Source: an uncultured Faecalibaculum sp. | GTDB lineage: Bacteria > Bacillota_I > Bacilli_A > Erysipelotrichales > Erysipelotrichaceae | Direction: 5' to 3' | Length of the DNA: 10,140 nucleotides | NCBI RefSeq assembly: GCF_910588395.1 | Contig: NZ_CAJUPA010000058.1 | Location: 1 to 10,140, forward strand | Part shown: positions 7,741 through 10,140 of the stretch, piece by piece | How the letters are laid out: each line of letters starts with the position of its first letter | How positions within the stretch are numbered: the stretch's first letter is position 1 | Program-made: the position numbers and the translations under genes | Notes under the pieces: generated by a model | Seen by the model: only the letters and a program-made list of their open reading frames with translations | Told to the model about the DNA's origin: nothing | Databases searched by the model: none

Positions 7741-7769
7741 ATTTTACAGAGCGCTTCCATTGAAGTCAA
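7741..7769 (-). promoter_or_regulatory. Promoter of the bcd-etfBA-hbd unit
   Basis: On the - strand TTGACT (7764-7769) and TAAAAT (7741-7746) are separated by exactly 17 bases, a near-consensus sigma-A promoter. The start of transcription would fall near 7734, giving a leader of about 73 bases before bcd. I see no riboswitch-like fold in the leader. Confidence 0.85.
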
Positions 7770-7775
7770 TGACAA

Positions 7776-7793
7776 TTGAGAACAATTTCACAA
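7776..7793 (-). promoter_or_regulatory. Rex-like operator 1 (bcd side)
   Basis: The - strand reads TTGTGAA-ATTG-TTCTCAA. It matches 13 of the 14 fixed positions of the Rex-type palindrome TTGTGAA-N4-TTCACAA (recalled consensus). It lies 6 bases upstream of the bcd -35 box, with its centre near -50. The core also resembles the Crp/Fnr palindrome TGTGA-N6-TCACA, so the bound protein is uncertain. Confidence 0.6.
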
Positions 7794-7838
7794 TTTCTGA
7801 TATGATGTTTCCCAAAATTTGTAAGGGGAATTTTCAAA

Positions 7839-7856
7839 TTGTGCAATTAATCACAA
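7839..7856 (+). promoter_or_regulatory. Rex-like operator 2 (thiolase side)
   Basis: The + strand reads TTGTGCA-ATTA-ATCACAA. The outer TTGTG/CACAA arms are perfectly inverted, and 12 of 14 fixed positions match TTGTGAA-N4-TTCACAA. It lies 6 bases upstream of the thiolase -35 box, mirroring operator 1. A Crp/Fnr-type regulator is an alternative to Rex. Confidence 0.55.
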
Positions 7857-7862
7857 ATCGGT

Positions 7863-7891
7863 TTGACACCACTTTCGGCGGGCGTTACTAT
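7863..7891 (+). promoter_or_regulatory. Promoter of the thiolase gene
   Basis: Consensus TTGACA (7863-7868) and TACTAT (7886-7891) are spaced by 17 bases. Transcription would start near 7898, giving a leader of about 33 bases before the ATG at 7931. It is divergent from the bcd promoter; the two -35 boxes are 93 bases apart. Confidence 0.87.
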
Positions 7892-7930
7892 CATAAAGGA
7901 CTCTCTAACCGAGTAGAAAGAGGACATTTT

Positions 7931-9139
7931 ATGAACAAAGCCTACATCGTCGCTGCCAAACGTTCCGCCATCGGCACGTTCCTGGGCAGCCTGACAAATG
8001 TTCCTGCCGCTGAGCTGGGAGCCACTGTTCTCAAAGCAGCCATCGCCGAAGCAGGCATCGAACCCAAGGACATCAATGAAGTCATCATCGGCAACGTAAT
8101 CGGTGCCGGCCTGGGCCAGAACATTGCCCGCCATATCTCTCTGGATGCCGGCATTCCCGAAAGCGTGCCCGCACACTCCATCAACATGGTCTGCGGATCC
8201 GGACTGGAAGCCATCATTGAAGCCACGATCCGCATCCACGCAGGCTGGGGCGATCTGTTCGTAGCCGGCGGCGTGGAGAACATGTCCGCAGCTCCCTATC
8301 TGCTGAACGGCAAAAACCGCACCGGTACAAAGATGGGCAACCAGACTGTGGTGGATGCCATGACCTATGATGCCCTGACAGATGCCATGAACAATGTGCA
8401 CATGGGCGTTACAGCAGAAAACATCGCGAAAAAATATAACATTACCCGGGAAATGCAGGATGAATTTGCCCTGGCATCTCAGGAAAAAGCCCTGAAAGCC
8501 ATCGCCGACGGCAAATTCAAGGATGAAATCGTCCCCATTGAAATCAAACAGCGCAAGGCAACTGTTGTCTTCGACACAGACGAGCACCCCCGTGCCACAT
8601 CCCTGGAAAAACTTGCCAAGCTGCGTCCCGCATTCATCAAGGACGGCACAGTAACAGCCGGCAACGCCTCCGGCATCAACGACGGCGCTTCCATGTGCAT
8701 CGTGGCCAGCGAAGAAGCCGTGAAGAAATACAACCTGAAACCCATCGCTGAAGTCATCGGCTGCGGACAGGGTGGCGTTGATCCCCTGTACATGGGTCTG
8801 GGCCCCACGCCTGCAATCCTGAACGCCCTGAAGCAGGCTGATCTGAAGCTGCAGGACATGGATGTCATCGAACTGAACGAAGCCTTTGCATCCCAGTCTC
8901 TGGGTGTCGTTCACGAACTGGTGGAAAAGACAGGCATCGACCGTGATGAACTGCTGAAGATCACCAACGTAAACGGCGGCGCCATTGCCCTGGGTCACCC
9001 GGTAGGCGCATCCGGCAACCGGATTTTCGTTTCCCTGCTTCACGAAATGCTGCGTCAGAAAGCCACCTACGGTCTGGCCAGCCTCTGCATCGGCGGCGGT
9101 ATGGGCACCGCAGTGGTTGTCAAGAACTGCGAAGACTGA
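7931..9139 (+). CDS. thl: Acetyl-CoA C-acetyltransferase (thiolase)
   Basis: This 402-residue biosynthetic thiolase condenses two acetyl-CoA to acetoacetyl-CoA, the first step of the butyrate route. Catalytic residues are visible: Cys88 in INMVCGSGLEA is the acylated nucleophile, His356 lies in ALGHPVGASG, and Cys386 in LCIGGGMGTA is the general acid/base. ELNEAFASQ (314-322) and AGNASGINDGA (243-253) are also typical. The length is slightly above the usual 392 or so. AAAGAGG lies about eight bases before the ATG at 7931; the frame is open further upstream to 7760, but that stretch contains the promoter. It is the only gene of the set on the + strand, with its own promoter and terminator, so its level can differ from that of the bcd unit while sharing the control region. 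Confidence 0.96.
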   Translation: MNKAYIVAAKRSAIGTFLGSLTNVPAAELGATVLKAAIAEAGIEPKDINEVIIGNVIGAGLGQNIARHISLDAGIPESVPAHSINMVCGSGLEAIIEATIRIHAGWGDLFVAGGVENMSAAPYLLNGKNRTGTKMGNQTVVDAMTYDALTDAMNNVHMGVTAENIAKKYNITREMQDEFALASQEKALKAIADGKFKDEIVPIEIKQRKATVVFDTDEHPRATSLEKLAKLRPAFIKDGTVTAGNASGINDGASMCIVASEEAVKKYNLKPIAEVIGCGQGGVDPLYMGLGPTPAILNALKQADLKLQDMDVIELNEAFASQSLGVVHELVEKTGIDRDELLKITNVNGGAIALGHPVGASGNRIFVSLLHEMLRQKATYGLASLCIGGGMGTAVVVKNCED

Positions 9140-9160
9140 TATCAATATCCAAACACACCG

Positions 9161-9195
9161 AAAAAGACTGGAACCACACATTCCAGTCTTTTTTG
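9161..9195 (+). terminator. Terminator of the thiolase gene
   Basis: AAAAAGACTGGAA (9161-9173) is perfectly inverted as TTCCAGTCTTTTT (9181-9193) around the seven-base loop CCACACA, with a run of six T at 9189-9194. The matching A-run on the left means it could also act on the - strand against transcription from the peptidase remnant side. It lies 21 bases past the thiolase stop. Confidence 0.93.
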
Positions 9196-9259
9196 TATCG
9201 TCATGTATCGGGTCTTCTCAGCCTTTACCCCACAGTCCAGAGACACCGGATCTGATTCT

Positions 9260-9668
9260 TCAGTTCTGTCCATGTTCTACCAGCCTCTGATCAAACGGCA
9301 GGTCCTGTGCCTGCAAACCAGCTGCCTGGGCAGCCACTTCAAGGAAACGCCGCTACATCCCAAACCGTCCTCAACATAACAGTTCTCCTCCGCCCACTGC
9401 ACCAGTACAACTGGTGAATCCTGTCCCAATGCCATCACCGTTGAAGCACACCCCGCCACTCCAGTTGACTCCGCACCATAAGGTGTATCTTTCCATTCCT
9501 GATTTGTCTGAAACTGCACTGGATACCCATCACTGCTGCTTTCCGTCAAAGCAGGTGTTCCATCCCGGGATCCGGTCATATCCTCTGGTACGGTTACTCT
9601 GTGGATCAGGACTAAACCCATGACCACAGCCCCAGGAAGGCAAAGGCAGCCAGCATAATACCACCCAT
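9260..9668 (-). pseudogene. Decayed C39-like secreted peptidase gene, frameshifted
   Basis: Pieces of one protein occur in different frames of the - strand. First, an N-terminal segment begins at 9668 behind AAAGGA: MGGIMLAAFAFLGLWSW, a signal or membrane-anchor helix that stops after the next codon. Second, from about 9615 another frame gives HRVTVPEDM and then QFQTNQEWKDTPYGAES and GVAGCASTVMAL, with AEENCYVEDG further on. This is the pattern of C39-like peptidase domains (Q..W...YG....GC..T, with the cysteine as nucleophile). Third, near 9347 the frame changes again to FLEVAAQAAGLQAQDLP, which ends at 9260. At least two frameshifts, and a stretch after the GC motif that looks short, indicate a dead gene. 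An alternative start at 9701 adds a basic NLRKK stretch. Family assignment is from memory of motif spacing; the original function is unknown. Confidence 0.6.
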
Positions 9669-9865
9669 GTGACATCCTTTCTTTCTGAGATTTTCGTTCA
9701 TGATCCCAGTATCCCTGTGAAATCTTTCGCGCTGCCTATTGAAATGATTGCCATTTCCTTGTATTCCGACAACTGTTTTTGAAACACAGACCACTGCCGA
9801 TGGGGCCTGCGGCCCTGGGCAGGGCCCGGATCAGATGACTGTGCTGTCTGCATGTATTCCGGAAT
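9669..9865. other. Intergenic stretch between peptidase remnant and rRNA terminator
   Basis: No convincing gene is seen. The only structure is a GC-rich inverted repeat at 9811-9826, GGCCCTG/CAGGGCC around two bases, with an overlapping alternative pairing of GGGCCTGC (9803-9810) with 9819-9828. No T-run follows on either strand. A short open frame at 9612-9794 on the - strand is explained by the peptidase remnant. Confidence 0.4.
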
Positions 9866-9898
9866 AAAAGAAAAAACCGATACCCTCTCGGATACCGG
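9866..9898 (-). terminator. Terminator of the rRNA operon
   Basis: On the - strand CCGGTATCC (9898-9890) pairs with GGGTATCGG (9885-9877) around the loop GAGA, with two G-U pairs. TTTTTTCTTTT follows. It lies 7 bases past the 5S rRNA end, as expected for the end of an rRNA operon. Confidence 0.92.
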
Positions 9899-9905
9899 CT
9901 TTCTC

Positions 9906-10011
9906 AGTGGCCATGTGTTATTTTTGCCTTTCGGCTATCGTCACCGCAAGAGAGCTTGACTTCTGTGTTCGGGATGAGTACAGGTATTTCCTCTCTGCCA
10001 TGATGACCACT
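9906..10011 (-). rRNA. rrf: 5S ribosomal RNA
   Basis: The - strand carries the 5S core: GGCAGAGAGG, then CATCCCGAACACAGAAGTC and AAGCTCTCTTG, a close match to the conserved CCGAACACGGAAGTTAAGCTC. The ends AGTGGTCAT and ATGGCCACT pair over nine positions (one G-U) as helix I, giving a length of 106 bases, within the Firmicutes range. It follows the 23S gene after about 96 bases and is followed by the operon terminator. Boundaries rest on helix I and could be off by a base or two. Confidence 0.93.
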
Positions 10012-10107
10012 TCTGGATTCATATCTCCACCAGTCTCTGAAAACCATACTCGATATTTCTTCCCGTTTCCTGTCTTCCGCAAAGCTGCGGGCTCTTACTT
10101 CTCTTTC
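10012..10107 (-). other. 23S-5S rRNA spacer
   Basis: This is the transcribed spacer between 23S and 5S rRNA. It contains the small hairpin CCGCA/TGCGG at 10077-10090 and purine-rich stretches. No tRNA gene is present. It should be removed by ribonuclease processing. Confidence 0.75.
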
Positions 10108-10140
10108 GATCAAGTCCTCGACCGATTAGTGCCAGTCAAC
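10108..10140 (-). rRNA. rrl: 23S ribosomal RNA, 3' end (partial)
   Basis: The last 33 bases, read on the - strand, give GTTGACTGGCACTAAT and then CGGTCGAGGACTTGATC. This matches the conserved 3' end of Firmicutes 23S rRNA (compare GACTAATACTAATxGxTCGAGG, recalled). The body of the gene lies to the right of the window. The mature 3' end is placed near 10108 and could differ by a few bases. Confidence 0.88.

Noticed and set aside
6162..7763. 533-codon open frame on the + strand opposite etfB and bcd
   Set aside because: It spans two genes and the bcd leader with an unnatural composition. It is a shadow of real genes.
7760..7930. N-terminal extension of thiolase by 57 residues
   Set aside because: The stretch contains the operator and the TTGACA/TACTAT promoter, and the added residues do not resemble thiolase. 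The ATG at 7931 has a ribosome site.
7847..9181. 444-codon open frame on the - strand opposite thiolase
   Set aside because: Thiolase has all catalytic motifs on the + strand; the antisense frame has no domain and begins inside the thiolase terminator.
9612..9794. Small independent gene of 60 codons on the - strand
   Set aside because: Its last third is the membrane helix of the peptidase remnant; the part before it has no ribosome site and no recognisable content.
1..10140. CRISPR array, tRNA genes, prophage or defence genes
   Set aside because: I looked for spaced direct repeats, tRNA cloverleaf and TTC-loop patterns, and phage or nuclease motifs, and saw none.

Overview
The window reads as an anaerobic, moderately GC-rich Firmicute. 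The evidence is an electron-bifurcating Bcd/EtfAB set, G-rich Shine-Dalgarno sites, sigma-A type promoters with TTGACx and TATAAT-like boxes, and Firmicutes-like rRNA ends. A butyrate-forming gut member of the Erysipelotrichia or Clostridia is likely; I cannot fix the genus from sequence alone.

Layout, left to right. Bases 1-52 are the 3' end (domains V and VI) of a group II intron on the + strand; the rest lies outside the window. A PLP-dependent threonine-aldolase-type lyase follows on the - strand (87-1145), with its own promoter just behind the terminator of the next unit. From 7661 down to 1285 the - strand carries bcd, etfB, etfA, hbd, crt and a propionate/acetate-type CoA-transferase. 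Gaps are 16, 16, 27, 176 and 1 base. The 176-base gap between hbd and crt holds two hairpins, one of them terminator-like. A divergent control region (7662-7930) separates bcd from a thiolase gene (7931-9139, + strand), which ends in a strong terminator. Next comes a decayed, frameshifted remnant of a C39-like secreted peptidase gene (about 9260-9668, - strand). The window closes with the tail of an rRNA operon on the - strand: terminator, 5S rRNA, spacer and the last bases of 23S rRNA.

How the genes work together. Thiolase joins two acetyl-CoA to acetoacetyl-CoA. Hbd reduces this to 3-hydroxybutyryl-CoA and Crt dehydrates it to crotonyl-CoA. Bcd with EtfAB reduces crotonyl-CoA to butyryl-CoA, very probably coupled to ferredoxin reduction. 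The CoA-transferase probably releases the acid by moving CoA to acetate or a similar acceptor. The window therefore holds a complete acetyl-CoA-to-butyrate route. No ferredoxin, Rnf, hydrogenase, butyrate kinase or regulator gene is present.

The most interesting point is the bcd/thiolase control region. Two 18-base Rex-like (or Crp/Fnr-like) palindromes sit in mirror image, each exactly 6 bases upstream of a good -35 box, with centres 63 bases apart. I found no clearly undescribed protein system. The other points of interest are the intron end, the hbd-crt hairpins and the decayed peptidase.
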